Source: Acidobacteriota bacterium
Lineage (GTDB): Bacteria > Acidobacteriota > Polarisedimenticolia > QHYA01
DNA: 7,009 nucleotides
Reading direction: 5' to 3'
NCBI GenBank assembly: GCA_003223995.1
Contig: QHYA01000159.1
Location: forward strand, 1-7,009
The notes under the pieces are model-generated. The model saw only the letters and a program-made list of their open reading frames with translations, ran no database searches and had not been told where the DNA came from. This document shows, piece after piece, positions 6,950 through 7,009 of this stretch. The position numbers were made by a program, and so were the translations under genes. Positions within the stretch are counted from its first letter, which is position 1; the number at the start of each line of letters is the position of its first letter.

Positions 6950-7009
6950 GCAGCGGGCCGGAGGACACCGCGGTCTCGACGCGCCTCGATAATCGCGTGC
7001 AGGGAGTCC

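Noticed and set aside
6968..6982. ACCGCGGT palindrome after the acylase as a terminator
   Set aside because: It is a perfect palindrome with no loop and no T-run, so it cannot form an intrinsic terminator hairpin of the usual type.

Overview
The window is GC-rich bacterial DNA with four protein-coding genes, two short intergenic regions carrying promoter candidates, and no RNA gene, CRISPR array, insertion sequence or phage marker that I could find. The genes are chromosomal in character. The secreted Cys-rich FTP-type metalloprotease with FnIII and Ig-like C-terminal domains is of a kind I associate with Acidobacteriota, Myxococcota and similar soil or sediment lineages. That assignment is a guess from protein style, not from a marker gene.

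Layout. From the left edge to 2696 (minus strand) lies the first 898 codons of a large secreted zinc metalloprotease; its C-terminus is outside the window. It has its own good promoter (2826-2854), a leader of about 120 nt and a clear ribosome binding site. From 2967 to 4379 (minus strand) is a two-gene operon: a squalene/phytoene synthase-family enzyme followed 6 nt later, in the same reading frame, by a DUF309 protein. From 4559 to 6949 (plus strand), divergent from that operon, is a complete penicillin-acylase-family (S45) Ntn hydrolase precursor with a membrane anchor or signal segment. The 179-bp divergent intergenic region contains a perfect TATAAT and several CTCAC/GTGAG half-sites. The last 60 bases after the acylase show nothing definite.

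How they work together. The acylase and metalloprotease are both predicted to be exported hydrolases. The terpene-synthase-family enzyme would act at the inner face of the membrane on prenyl diphosphates. No shared pathway is evident. The only firm functional unit is the synthase-DUF309 pair. I did not find convincing evidence for a new multi-gene system. The points most worth following are the altered second aspartate motif of the synthase, its in-frame TGA junction with DUF309, and the possible shared control region between the operon and the acylase.
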